From: CAZTPC01 sp964615565 | GTDB lineage: Bacteria; Patescibacteriota; Saccharimonadia; Saccharimonadales; AWTP1-31 | Direction of reading: 5' to 3' | NCBI GenBank assembly: GCA_964615565.1 | Contig: CAZTPC010000001.1 | Location: 23,766-87,765, forward strand | Length of the DNA: 64,000 nt | The notes under the pieces: generated by a model | What the model was told of the DNA's origin: nothing | Seen by the model: only the letters and a program-made list of their open reading frames with translations | Databases searched by the model: none | Shown here: positions 16,834-25,939 of the stretch, piece by piece | How the letters are laid out: the number at the start of each line of letters is the position of its first letter | How positions within the stretch are numbered: the first letter of the stretch is position 1 | Made by a program: the position numbers and the translations under genes

Positions 16834-17733
16834 GGCGGTTGTTTTCTTTTCGGTCTTGCTCTTTTTCTTACCGGCTGTAAGAGGAGAGAGTGGTAGCTCA
16901 ATATCGTTCTCGACAAATGCAATACGGAGTCTCTTGATAAGTTCCGTTTTAACCTTCCACTGTGAGCCTGGGGTAGTTTCGCCGAGAATTTTTATGATCA
17001 ACCCCCGTTCGGCAAACTGTACTACCTGAGCGAAGTATGGCTTGCGCTTGATCTTGGAGCCCCACTTTTCATCGGCTGCGAGTTCTTCGCCAACCTTATT
17101 GATAACTAGCTCAAGCTTATCAAGATCGGTATCTTGGGCAACAGTGATGTCTTGGTTAATGCCACTTACACCAAATGTCATGTTGGTGCTTACTACAATA
17201 CTACTATTTGGAACATGATGAATATTTCCGTCGAAATCTCGCAGGATGGTGGTACGAATGGTTATGGCTTGCACGATACCTTGCACGGTGTCGAACTGCA
17301 CATAATCACCAACACGGTACTGGTTTTCCAGGATGATAAACAGCCCATTTGTAAAGTCTTTGATTAGCGATTGGGCGCCAATACCGATTGCAATACCAGC
17401 GACACCTGCACTTGCTAGGAGTGGTGCAGTATTGATGCCGATCTCGTCAACAACCATGATAACGGCGATAGACCAGATGAGGATTTTGCTGAGGCCGTTT
17501 ACCAGGCTATCCAGTGTGTCCAAACGTTTTTTGCGGTCGGTTTCACTGGCAAATGGATGGCTCCGAACGGCTCGCTTTAAGAGCCCCATTAGGATTGCTA
17601 CGCCAATGCGACGCAGGATCCAGGCACCAACTACGATAATCAGAACGTTAATGCCGTGGGTCTTTAGCCACGAGTGTGGCTGCGAAAACAGTGTAATGGT
17701 TTTTGGGTCTACTAAGTCTGCCAGTAAATGCAT
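16819..17733 (-). CDS. MscS-family mechanosensitive channel
   Basis: 304 residues. Three membrane helices precede the pore-lining pattern GVAGIAIGIGAQSLIKDFTNG, which is the MscS TM3 signature. The cytoplasmic beta domain follows (VGDYVQF, IHHVPNSSIV), then an alpha/beta domain and a Lys-rich tail. It opens under membrane tension to release solutes during osmotic downshift. The start at 17733 is preferred to 17766 because TTGTGC, 16 bases, TATATA precedes it by five bases, and the earlier codon would lie upstream of the expected transcript. Confidence 0.88.
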   Translation of the reverse strand: MHLLADLVDPKTITLFSQPHSWLKTHGINVLIIVVGAWILRRIGVAILMGLLKRAVRSHPFASETDRKKRLDTLDSLVNGLSKILIWSIAVIMVVDEIGINTAPLLASAGVAGIAIGIGAQSLIKDFTNGLFIILENQYRVGDYVQFDTVQGIVQAITIRTTILRDFDGNIHHVPNSSIVVSTNMTFGVSGINQDITVAQDTDLDKLELVINKVGEELAADEKWGSKIKRKPYFAQVVQFAERGLIIKILGETTPGSQWKVKTELIKRLRIAFVENDIELPLSPLTAGKKKSKTEKKTTAKKKS

Positions 17734-17783
17734 ATGTTTATATACTACTATACTTATTCCGCACAACTCCTTACAATCTCAGT

Positions 17784-18359
17784 ATGATTAATCCAGACGC
17801 TCGGCCAAACACTGACCAGAGACGGTACAGTTTTGAGCTGGTACAGCCAGAGGAGATACCTGAAGTAGCTGCTTTCATGCAACCGGTATACGCCGATACG
17901 TATCCAAACGAAGCAAGGGGAACGACGAAAGAAATGTTTGATGATCCATTGTTTCGGGAACATGTCGAAGAGTATCTTGGGGATCAACTTGCTACTCCGG
18001 GAAGGAATTTATGGGTGGCTCGTGACGAACAAGGTATCGTCGGGAGTATCGGCCTAGAGGCTGATGCAGACCCAAGTAATCCAGAAATATGGGGATTCTA
18101 TGTGGATGTTGATAGGCAGGGCGAAGGAGTCGGCTCAGAACTTTGGGAACAGGTCATGTCTACTAAGCAATTAGCTGATGCTGATAAGGTTCATTTGAAC
18201 GTGGCGGTTGACTCACCCCAGGCAGCGCATTTCTACGAAGATAAGGGTATGCAGAAAGTAGGCGAGCCATTTACTGTCCAATGGCCTCAATGGAAACAAG
18301 AGTACCGCGATGCTGGGTTAACAAATGAATATCAACGTATGGAGATGAACTTACGATGA
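17784..18359 (+). CDS. GNAT-family N-acetyltransferase
   Basis: 191 residues with the acetyl-CoA binding motif A (FYVDVDRQGEGVGSELWEQ) and motif B (VDSPQAAHFYEDKGM). Substrate unknown. The start at 17784 is fixed by TACAAT (17772-17777) ending six bases upstream; a longer frame from 17703 runs through the promoter and the divergent mscS start. It overlaps the next gene by four bases (ATGA), forming the first cistron of an acetyltransferase / DHFR-like / tsaC operon. Confidence 0.85.
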   Translation: MINPDARPNTDQRRYSFELVQPEEIPEVAAFMQPVYADTYPNEARGTTKEMFDDPLFREHVEEYLGDQLATPGRNLWVARDEQGIVGSIGLEADADPSNPEIWGFYVDVDRQGEGVGSELWEQVMSTKQLADADKVHLNVAVDSPQAAHFYEDKGMQKVGEPFTVQWPQWKQEYRDAGLTNEYQRMEMNLR

Positions 18360-18853
18360 ACGTAACGCTAATGAACGCAATTAGTATTGATGGATTTATC
18401 GCCAAACCGGATGGTGATTCTGACTGGGTTAAGGACGACGAGCAGTTCGATGCCGCATTGGTAGATTTCGGATGTATCCTGATTGGCCATAGTACGTTTA
18501 CGCAGTACGAGAATGATCTGTATCCAATTGCAGGCGCAACTACTTTTGTGTATACGCATGACAAAACTCTTACCAATACGGAAGGTGTGCAGTATGTTTT
18601 TGGCGAACCCAAAGATGTACTTGAGCAAATTCAAGCCGCTGGATTCGATAAAGTACTGCTTGGTGGAGGCGGTAAAGCTAACGCCAGTTTTGCAAAAGCA
18701 GGTCTGATAACAGATATGATTTTAGACGTGCATCCACTAGTTTTGGGCGATGGGATCCGTTTGTTGGGCGACTTTGACCGACAACTTAAACTTGAACTAC
18801 AGAGCAAACAAGACTTTACAGACTTTGTGCAATTGCGGTATAACGTTCAGTAA
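18356..18853 (+). CDS. dihydrofolate reductase / RibD C-terminal-like protein
   Basis: 165 residues with the DHFR-like fold pattern: MNAISIDGFIAKPDGDSDW at the N-terminus, CILIGHSTF, VLLGGGGKANASF (nucleotide loop), and HPLVLGDGIRLL. This is the RibD_C group of NADPH-dependent reductases rather than classic FolA. The real substrate is unknown. Translation is coupled to the preceding acetyltransferase by an ATGA overlap, and tsaC follows one base after its stop. Confidence 0.8.
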   Translation: MNVTLMNAISIDGFIAKPDGDSDWVKDDEQFDAALVDFGCILIGHSTFTQYENDLYPIAGATTFVYTHDKTLTNTEGVQYVFGEPKDVLEQIQAAGFDKVLLGGGGKANASFAKAGLITDMILDVHPLVLGDGIRLLGDFDRQLKLELQSKQDFTDFVQLRYNVQ

Positions 18854-18854
18854 T

Positions 18855-19430
18855 ATGGATTTCTCATCTGTTAATGACCCAAAGCTTACCACATTGCTCT
18901 CTCATGGGGCGGTTGGCATACTACCAACTGACACAATTTACGGCATCGTGGCCAATGCCAGCAATCGGCAGGCTGTTGAGCGAATGTACGCGCTTAAATC
19001 TCGTGAGAAAAAGCCAGGCACACTCATAGCGGCAAATCTAGAGCAGATCGTCAAACTTGGACTCAAGAAGCGTTATCTAACGGTTGTCGAGGATTATTGG
19101 CCAGGACCTGTGACAGTGGTTGTTCCAACATCTACTCACGATACTGACTATCTTGACCAAGGTGTCGGATCGCTAGCAGTCAGGGTTATTGACGACCCCA
19201 AGATCATTGAACTTCTCGAGAAGACTGGTCCACTTATTACATCTAGTGCAAATCATCCTGGAGAGGCCCCAGCTAATACTATAGCCGAGGCAAAACAGTA
19301 TTTTGGTGATCAAGTCGACTTCTACACCGATGGGGGTGATCTAAGCGGCCGAAAGCCATCGACAATACTGCGTGTAGTCGACGACACGATTGAAATCTTG
19401 CGCGAAGGCGCAGTAAAGATCAACACTTAA
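18855..19430 (+). CDS. tsaC: threonylcarbamoyl-AMP synthase (YrdC/Sua5 family)
   Basis: Makes threonylcarbamoyl-AMP from Thr, bicarbonate and ATP for the t6A37 modification of ANN-decoding tRNAs. YrdC fold signatures: GAVGILPTDTIYGIVANA, MYALKSREKKPG (KxR), WPGPVTVVVP, LAVRVIDDP and TSSANHPGEAP. 191 residues, a TsaC-length protein without the Sua5 C-terminal domain. The start at 18855 follows the previous stop by one base; the longer frame from 18750 overlaps that gene and lacks conserved sequence. Confidence 0.9.
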   Translation: MDFSSVNDPKLTTLLSHGAVGILPTDTIYGIVANASNRQAVERMYALKSREKKPGTLIAANLEQIVKLGLKKRYLTVVEDYWPGPVTVVVPTSTHDTDYLDQGVGSLAVRVIDDPKIIELLEKTGPLITSSANHPGEAPANTIAEAKQYFGDQVDFYTDGGDLSGRKPSTILRVVDDTIEILREGAVKINT

Positions 19431-19444
19431 CAGGGGTATGGGCA

Positions 19445-19473
19445 TTGACTCATAGCTGTAAGTGTGTTAGAAT
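19445..19473 (+). promoter_or_regulatory. promoter of the helicase operon
   Basis: TTGACT (19445-19450), 17 bases, TAGAAT (19468-19473), ten bases before the ATG at 19484. Near-consensus sigma70-type spacing; the transcript would start within a few bases of the start codon. Confidence 0.65.
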
Positions 19474-19483
19474 ATAGTTAGTT

Positions 19484-20218
19484 ATGGCACATGTAAACCC
19501 AGAACGTGATGCAACACAGCCAACCCTTAATGTAGAGGCGCTTCTTTTTGATAATCAAGATCTAGAGCAGTCTTTGCGTGCAGAGCTTGTACGACAACTA
19601 ACACCAGAGCGTTTTATGGATCTTTTGGCCGATCATAGAGATGCCTACTGTGACGACGAAGCTCCAGTTTTGGCCGCAATCGAGAAGTTTGCAGGTGCAG
19701 CGAAAGTCGAATTTCTAGAGCCAACTACTCCTGAAGAAGAGTTATCAAGGCATGTGGTGAGTGTCGAAGCAGATGTGAGCTCGTTTATTGAGTCGCGTCT
19801 GCCACTCAGATCGTTAAGCTTGCTCTCTATAGATGAATTAGAACAATTAGCCGAAATTTATAACCCAACAAACTTGCTGTATTTAGCCAAGGCACTCTCC
19901 AGTGAAGACGGCTTATCATTGTCACCTGTCCAAGGAGACATGTTGTTTCGATATCGCAATGTACTTAGCCAGATAGACCATATGCGCAACGAGGTTGAGG
20001 CTGCCGAGATGCGTGAGCTACAGGGCAATATTGGCGCAGCCACTGTTGGTTACAGAACATGGGCGGGCGATCTCCACCCATATGGCGTCGAACAAAGAGG
20101 GCGTATTGTCACAGACGAGTTCCGAGACTTTTCAGAGAAAGAAGATGATGGGCGCAGTGTAGTTACGGTTGGCGGTGTCCCTGTTAGGGTTTCAATCAGA
20201 AACACGGGAGTCATCTAA
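19484..20218 (+). CDS. hypothetical protein, first gene of helicase operon
   Basis: 244 residues, acidic, mostly helical in the first 185 residues (several Leu-rich amphipathic stretches such as SIDELEQLAEIYNPTNLLYLAKAL), then a beta-rich end (SVVTVGGVPVRVSIRNTG). No signal peptide or membrane helix. No family recognised. A near-consensus promoter drives it directly. Its TAA overlaps the next ATG by one base, so it is translated together with the following protein, and a joint function with the helicase is likely. Confidence 0.65.
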   Translation: MAHVNPERDATQPTLNVEALLFDNQDLEQSLRAELVRQLTPERFMDLLADHRDAYCDDEAPVLAAIEKFAGAAKVEFLEPTTPEEELSRHVVSVEADVSSFIESRLPLRSLSLLSIDELEQLAEIYNPTNLLYLAKALSSEDGLSLSPVQGDMLFRYRNVLSQIDHMRNEVEAAEMRELQGNIGAATVGYRTWAGDLHPYGVEQRGRIVTDEFRDFSEKEDDGRSVVTVGGVPVRVSIRNTGVI

Positions 20219-21219
20219 TGGCTGCTCCATTGTCTGCACACCAGGTCGAAGCATCGTTTGGCGTCGAAATACGGCACAGCTATACGGCGGCCACAGAAAT
20301 GCCGCCAGAGGTAAGCGCTGCAGAATTACTGCAACAGTTCGAGCAAGAAGGCGATAACGAAGCGGCTAGAGCGCTAGATTATGCCGCTTACGAGGTTGGC
20401 CAGTTAGTAACCATCACCCGCGAGGTAGATGGTGAGGCCGATGGTCTCCTAGATATATTTACCGGGGCGCAAGTGATCGAGATGCAGAAACGCATCCGAG
20501 ACTACTTGGGTAAAAGTCTAGATGAGCATCTTGACGATATTAAGGCAGCACCAGGTTTCAGCTACTATGTTGGACGACTGGCTACGCACTTCTTCTCTAG
20601 TGACGATGATGTGACAACAAGGTTCGGAGACTTTGTAACTAACCATATTGATCCCGAGCCAGGTGCCCGTGGGCCGCTCGAAAAGAACTCACGCGAATAT
20701 GCCAACTGGGCAAACCAAGCACTTATTACTCAATTCAACGAATTTTATCAGGCAGACTTCCAGATTGAATTGGCGGGTCCAACCAAAACGGTTGAGGGCT
20801 CTCGCGTTTCATGGGAGCGCGGCATAGCTGAGTCTCAATTCTTAATACTTGATTACGTTCGTGACTTACTTGCGATGGGTAATAGCTCTCGAGTTACAAG
20901 CGAAGGTGTTCCAACCATGACTATCGATGACCTAGAGGCGAACCTTCGAAATCTACTTCTAGAAAAAGATCGTATTGTCGCAGAGGCCAAGACAATCAAC
21001 CCAATCCTTGCTAGTCAGATCGAGGGAAGTATTGAAGGCCTACAGTCTTACACGATGGGCGTATTCCACCGGGGACGTATGGACGTCCCTCGATTCCGAA
21101 AGCACCCAGCCAACGCTCGTCTTGCGATCGTCAAAGTAGAGGCGTTGTTATTCGAGGCTGCTGCCATGGCTGCGACTCGTGAAGACCAGGCTGATATTCC
21201 AATCTTGGATCTCGAATAA
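20218..21219 (+). CDS. hypothetical protein, second gene of helicase operon
   Basis: 333 residues, soluble and largely helical, with no recognised domain. Acidic and aromatic stretches alternate (RFGDFVTNHIDPEPGARGP, YANWANQALITQFNEFYQAD). The C-terminal third has a long Ala/Leu helix. Start and stop are tightly linked to neighbours: one-base overlap upstream and ten bases before the helicase ATG. It may be an adaptor or nucleic acid-binding partner, but there is no direct evidence. Confidence 0.65.
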   Translation: MAAPLSAHQVEASFGVEIRHSYTAATEMPPEVSAAELLQQFEQEGDNEAARALDYAAYEVGQLVTITREVDGEADGLLDIFTGAQVIEMQKRIRDYLGKSLDEHLDDIKAAPGFSYYVGRLATHFFSSDDDVTTRFGDFVTNHIDPEPGARGPLEKNSREYANWANQALITQFNEFYQADFQIELAGPTKTVEGSRVSWERGIAESQFLILDYVRDLLAMGNSSRVTSEGVPTMTIDDLEANLRNLLLEKDRIVAEAKTINPILASQIEGSIEGLQSYTMGVFHRGRMDVPRFRKHPANARLAIVKVEALLFEAAAMAATREDQADIPILDLE

Positions 21220-21229
21220 GGTATAACCC

Positions 21230-23926
21230 ATGGTTGACACATCACAAGACCCAGAACGATCAGCAGAGGTGCTGGGCGAGGGTGATTTATATCGAAACTC
21301 AGGCCTAACAGACCAACTCAACGAATCAGAGATCTCGGGGATAATTGCACGACTGGGTTCATTGGTACTCGACGAGGATACGGTTCTTGAAGAACATCAA
21401 AGAGAGCAGTTTAACGATGTTGTTCAGTTCTTCCAGGATGGTGGTAGAGAGTGTTATGTGAAGTCTCCAACTGGTACCGGTAAATCTGTTTTAATTGTCG
21501 AACTCAGTAAAAAACTTATTGAGACAATGCAGGAAGATGATGAGCCACAACGAGTTATCGTTTTAGCGCCGACAATCGATCTTGTCGAACAGATCGTGGG
21601 TGGCATAGAAGAAGACACTGGCAAGCGTCGTGGCTTTAAGGGGTTTGCTCCAGAGCTCGAAGCTCGATCGATTAACGGCAAAATGACTCTTAATACGCGC
21701 ATTCAGAATATTGGCGAAGCAGAGGTGTTGGTAACTACCTACGATACCTTCCGGAATCTGATTGCAGGTTTTGTTGACGGGGAAGAGCTTAGCGAAGAGG
21801 CAGTATCAGAACAGATCGCAGATCTTGAGCGTCAAGAGAACGAACATAAAGATGCCAATAGGCGCCTCAAGCGAGAGCGCGACCAGCACCTTCGCGACGC
21901 CTGTGAGCGGCAAGACGTACGGCATGTTCGACAAAGAGCAGAAGACTTGATTGGTTCAGCGGCTCGAGGTGAGATTCTTGATAACAAAGCAGGGGCTGCC
22001 GTGGAGCGTTTCTTGGAAATCGCTGATGATGAGGGTATAACTGCCGAACGAAAGATTCAAGAGATGAAGCACGCCGCCAGAACTTTGACGAATAAACGAG
22101 TTACAATGGCGGCGACATGGATGCACAAGCGTCGAAGAATGCATCGACAAGAGTTTGTAGTAGAGAAGAATGGTGACCCCGATGACTATATTGCACTTAC
22201 TGAAGATGAGTTAGATGCTGAGGCGCGAGATGCCTTTGGTCTAGATAGTATGGAGCGCTACCTAGCAATGTTCTTGCTTCAGAATCGCACCGCCAGACCT
22301 GCAATGGCATCAAAGCTTGAACTACGTAAAGATGTAGACGAAATAGAGAGACTAGAAGACCTTGCAGACGACGAACGTGACATGCAGTATCACGCCAAGG
22401 GTCAAGCTAAAGCACTAAAGACAAAGTGGATATTTGCTGATGCTATTTCTAAGTTTGGGCTAGTTGTCTGTGACGAGGCACACCGAGCAATCGGTACAGA
22501 GACCTGGCAAGCTATTCGTGACTTTGCCGAACGTAAAGAGATTGCGGTTGTTGGTCTTACGGCCACCGATGAATATTCAGATAGGTCACTCGAAGACTAC
22601 TTTGAGCAGAGGGTCCATGAGCTGACAAAGCAAGAAGCAATGCGTCGTAAGATTGTAAACCCAATCGCAATGTTCTCACATGATACTGGGCTACTGTTTA
22701 AAAACGTTTCTATTGATGCAAACGGTGATTACGACCGTGCAACGATTAAGCAGATGAGACTCAACGAAGAGCGTAACCAGATTGGTGTAAATTACGCGCA
22801 GATGCTAAGTGAGATGGGATACTCGGGCATTATGCCGGCCATTCCTGGAGACGGTGCTGCACATGCGAAGGTCTTGGCTGAGATGATCAACAACACCATA
22901 ATGATCGATCCAAAGACTGGCGAGGAACGTTTTATGCGAGCCTGCGCAGTTGATGGTAAAACCGATCCTGAGCTACGCAAGGAATACTTCCGGCAGTACG
23001 AGGCGGGTGAGATTGACTGGATCTGTTTTGTCGATGTTATCCGTGAAGGCTGGGACAGCGACAAAGCAAAAGCGATTATCAACATGCGGCCAACTCGTTC
23101 GATATTGCTTGCAACGCAGCGTGTTGGACGTATAGGACGTACTTATCCTGGCGCTCCAGTCTCTATTGCAATTGATCTATTCGATGGAATTCTACTTGAG
23201 GATGGCGGCATGGAATTACCACCTGTCTTGGTGGCAGATGTGTTTGGCATGGACAATGTAGAGCAAGGTGCAATTGCCGGTGGTGTCGAGGCCTCGCTGC
23301 TAGACAGTGACCTAGAGCGACTACGGCAAGCCATGCCAACAGGAGTTATTGAGGCGCACCATTCACGGTACGTTCGGATAGTTAAAGAAGCTCAGCTTAT
23401 CGATGCACGAGGTATCGCCAAAACCGAGACCGGGGCACAAAGGAATGAATGGCAAACTTTCGAGGCCATTCGTCGCGGCTTTAATGGCTTTTTGCCCAAA
23501 GAGATTATTCTCGACGCAATAGAGGGCGATAATCCGACTGTTCGTGTTACCAACGGTAAGAGCGGTGGCAATATCGTTCCGTTATTTAACATCAGCGATG
23601 TACTTGCCTTGCATAAAGATGCACCCGAGATAAACCCATGGAGATTATATAAAGACACTACTGGCACTGACTGGATCAGCCCAGAAGGTTGTACCGTTCT
23701 ACTTTCTAAGCGGTTCCCAAATATCGCATCAGAAGAAATCTCTGACGTACTTCGGATGATAGAAGAAGAGCAAGGACAGAAGTTTGAGAAGCAGGTCGCG
23801 CGATTCCGCATTAACTTCAACGGTAACCCTGTTACTCGCCTTGGCTATACGCACTTATTTAGGCTGAGTGAAGTTATGGAACGACTTGTTCCGTATCTAA
23901 AAGATCTCGCTACGCTACAAAGTTAG
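21230..23926 (+). CDS. SF2 DEAD/DEAH-type helicase with large coiled-coil insertion
   Basis: 898 residues. RecA1 has Walker A SPTGTGKS (79-86), motif Ia APTIDLVEQ, VTTYDTF, then a charged helical insertion of about 200 residues (roughly 181-400) before motif II VVCDEAHRA (412-420) and motif III GLTAT. RecA2 has FVDVIREGWDSDKA and motif VI ATQRVGRIGRT (628-638). After about 660 comes a C-terminal region of ~240 residues of unknown fold. DEAH-like families act on DNA or RNA; the substrate is unknown. The start follows the previous stop by ten bases. The last 17 bases overlap the convergent murC-like gene. Confidence 0.82.
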   Translation: MVDTSQDPERSAEVLGEGDLYRNSGLTDQLNESEISGIIARLGSLVLDEDTVLEEHQREQFNDVVQFFQDGGRECYVKSPTGTGKSVLIVELSKKLIETMQEDDEPQRVIVLAPTIDLVEQIVGGIEEDTGKRRGFKGFAPELEARSINGKMTLNTRIQNIGEAEVLVTTYDTFRNLIAGFVDGEELSEEAVSEQIADLERQENEHKDANRRLKRERDQHLRDACERQDVRHVRQRAEDLIGSAARGEILDNKAGAAVERFLEIADDEGITAERKIQEMKHAARTLTNKRVTMAATWMHKRRRMHRQEFVVEKNGDPDDYIALTEDELDAEARDAFGLDSMERYLAMFLLQNRTARPAMASKLELRKDVDEIERLEDLADDERDMQYHAKGQAKALKTKWIFADAISKFGLVVCDEAHRAIGTETWQAIRDFAERKEIAVVGLTATDEYSDRSLEDYFEQRVHELTKQEAMRRKIVNPIAMFSHDTGLLFKNVSIDANGDYDRATIKQMRLNEERNQIGVNYAQMLSEMGYSGIMPAIPGDGAAHAKVLAEMINNTIMIDPKTGEERFMRACAVDGKTDPELRKEYFRQYEAGEIDWICFVDVIREGWDSDKAKAIINMRPTRSILLATQRVGRIGRTYPGAPVSIAIDLFDGILLEDGGMELPPVLVADVFGMDNVEQGAIAGGVEASLLDSDLERLRQAMPTGVIEAHHSRYVRIVKEAQLIDARGIAKTETGAQRNEWQTFEAIRRGFNGFLPKEIILDAIEGDNPTVRVTNGKSGGNIVPLFNISDVLALHKDAPEINPWRLYKDTTGTDWISPEGCTVLLSKRFPNIASEEISDVLRMIEEEQGQKFEKQVARFRINFNGNPVTRLGYTHLFRLSEVMERLVPYLKDLATLQS

Positions 23927-25205
23927 CGCGCAGCCACTCGTCTAGGCTGTCGCCACCACCACCTGCCATACCAACAACCATGTCGCCAGCGTCCAAGTGT
24001 TTCTGGATGGCTATTTTTAGCTTGTCGTCACGTTTAGCAGCCTGGGCAATGGATGGATCGGATAGATGACTAATGAGCTCTTCTGGTGGGATGATTCGCT
24101 GGTTTGGGTCTTCTCGCGCAAGGTAGCTCGGGATCCAATACACTTTTTCTGCTCCGGCAAAACTGTCTTTGTAATCATCGATCATATAATGCTGCCGGCG
24201 ATTGGTTAGTGGTTCGTAGATGATAATGACTTTTTGCTCTTTTTCTGCGGCCATTTCTAGCGCCACACTCATGCCACCACGTACTTTTTCAGGTGTGTGG
24301 GCATAGTCGGAATATAGGTTCGGCACAAGTTGTTCCATCCGTCGCTGCAGCCCTGGAAACTTGCTCATAAGCGGTATTAACTTTGCAATCGGTACTTTGG
24401 TAATCTCGTGAACTGCTTGAATGACCAGCCAGGCATCGAGTCGGTTAAATCGTCCGGCCAGTGCAACTTCGTTTATTTGTGGATGGTCGCTAGTGAGCAC
24501 ATCTAGCTTCGAAGTCCCAGTCAAGCCCAGGTAATCGTAATCTTCTTGCCATAGAACGGTACGGCTAGACTGGCCGATAAACTCTTTGAAAGCTTCCTGG
24601 TAATCTTCACGAGTAGGGAAGATCTCATGATGATCCCAAGTCACACCAGTTATGACACTCAAGTACGGCTCAAATGCTAAGAAATTACGATCGAACTCGT
24701 CGCATTCGTACACAAATACGTCACTAGTTGGGTCAAAATGGCCCATCTCAGCAAAGCTAGTTTTAGCCGGCAAAATGTAACTTTGGGGCACCTTCAGCTG
24801 GGTCAGTAACCAAACGGCCATAGCAGTGGTAGTAGTCTTGCCATGCGTGCCAGCGATAGCGATCATCTTGAGTTTTTTGTCACTAACTATCAGGTTGATC
24901 AGTTCGTCGCGTTTGCTGCGTTTAATATTCTGACTCTCGGCGTATACCAACTCCGGATGGTTTGGATTTTCTTTTACAACGGCAGACGAATACACAAACC
25001 AATCAATTGGCGTAGCTTCATGTACGCGTGCCATATCCTCTACCGTTTGACCAATATGTATATCGGTAATCCCATGCTTTTTCAGATACTGAATATACTG
25101 CGAGTCTTGCTTGTCGCTACCAGAAACTTTGTAGCCGGCCTGCTTGGCGATCATGGCCAATGGGCCTACGCCTGTGCCACCAATTCCACTAATGTAAATA
25201 TGCAT
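23910..25205 (-). CDS. murC: Mur ligase, UDP-N-acetylmuramate--L-alanine ligase type
   Basis: Adds the first amino acid to UDP-MurNAc in peptidoglycan synthesis. The N-terminal Rossmann loop is MurC-like (YISGIGGTGVGPLA), the ATP loop is IAGTHGKTTTTAM, followed by ECDEFDRNFL, GVTWDHHEIFP, FNRLDAWL and SDYAHTPEKVRGG. The AHTP context is more like MurE/MurF than the usual MurC AHHPTE, so another Mur ligase role (for example Mpl) is possible. 431 residues. The start at 25205 is set by TATACT (25212-25217) ending six bases before it. Divergent from uppS. Confidence 0.82.
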   Translation of the reverse strand: MHIYISGIGGTGVGPLAMIAKQAGYKVSGSDKQDSQYIQYLKKHGITDIHIGQTVEDMARVHEATPIDWFVYSSAVVKENPNHPELVYAESQNIKRSKRDELINLIVSDKKLKMIAIAGTHGKTTTTAMAVWLLTQLKVPQSYILPAKTSFAEMGHFDPTSDVFVYECDEFDRNFLAFEPYLSVITGVTWDHHEIFPTREDYQEAFKEFIGQSSRTVLWQEDYDYLGLTGTSKLDVLTSDHPQINEVALAGRFNRLDAWLVIQAVHEITKVPIAKLIPLMSKFPGLQRRMEQLVPNLYSDYAHTPEKVRGGMSVALEMAAEKEQKVIIIYEPLTNRRQHYMIDDYKDSFAGAEKVYWIPSYLAREDPNQRIIPPEELISHLSDPSIAQAAKRDDKLKIAIQKHLDAGDMVVGMAGGGGDSLDEWLRANFVA

Positions 25206-25241
25206 ATGTTTAGTATAGCTGGGTCTGCTAGTATTAGTACC

Positions 25242-25901
25242 ATGCCGCAAAAACAAACAGGGCCAACAATTCTATTTTTGCAAGATGGTGACCGTCGCTG
25301 GGCGGAGCGCGAAGGTGTATCGTACCGCGAAGGGTACGAAAAAATGACCGAAAAAATCGGCCTGCTTATCAACACTCTCGCAAAAAAAGGAATTAATAAA
25401 CTGTATTTGCCGTCCAACTCTATTGCTAATCTGAGCCGGCCAAAAGAGCAGGTAGATGCTTGGTTCGAAGCTTATCTGAACTTGCCCAAGTATGTAGATG
25501 TTCCGCTCAACATTATTTTCTGTGGTGACGTCGATAGAATTCCTGAAGAGTTCAAGGATCGCTACGATCAACTTCAGGCTAGTTCCGATCCTGAAGGTTT
25601 TGAATTTCACTTCTTACTGAACTGGTCAACGCTCGACGAGATAGCTCGTATTAGTACTAAGATTGCTAAAGAACACAAAGTGATTACCCCGGAGCTTCTA
25701 CTGCAGTATTCAGACATCCCAGAACCAGTTGACCTGGTTGTGCGTAGCGGTAAGCGCCGACGAATCTCTTCGTTTATGCCTCTCTCGGGACAGTATTCAG
25801 AGCTTGTATTCCTGGATATCTTGTTTCCCGATCTTACAGAATCAGACGTCGAATGGTTTCTAGAAGAGTACGCTACCCGCGAACGTACGTACGGTAAGTA
25901 G
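25242..25901 (+). CDS. uppS: undecaprenyl diphosphate synthase family (cis-prenyltransferase)
   Basis: Condenses isopentenyl diphosphate onto an allylic primer to make the lipid carrier for cell wall synthesis. 219 residues. The conserved start region is QDGDRRWAE with the catalytic Asp at about 15 (canonical form DGNGRWA), then YREGYE, a mid-region NWST, and the C-terminal VVRSGKRRRISSFMPLSGQYSELVF. TAGTAT (25229-25234) ends seven bases before the ATG. It is divergent from the Mur ligase, so two peptidoglycan functions share 36 bases of promoter. Smaller than most UppS (about 240-250). Confidence 0.8.
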   Translation: MPQKQTGPTILFLQDGDRRWAEREGVSYREGYEKMTEKIGLLINTLAKKGINKLYLPSNSIANLSRPKEQVDAWFEAYLNLPKYVDVPLNIIFCGDVDRIPEEFKDRYDQLQASSDPEGFEFHFLLNWSTLDEIARISTKIAKEHKVITPELLLQYSDIPEPVDLVVRSGKRRRISSFMPLSGQYSELVFLDILFPDLTESDVEWFLEEYATRERTYGK

Positions 25902-25939
25902 CCTCCAGCCAAATACTTGTGCCATAATAAGTACAACTT

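Noticed and set aside
24843..25241. Extended N-terminus of the UppS-like protein
   Set aside because: The extra 133 codons run antisense through the murC-like gene start and both promoters. Conserved sequence begins just after the ATG at 25242.
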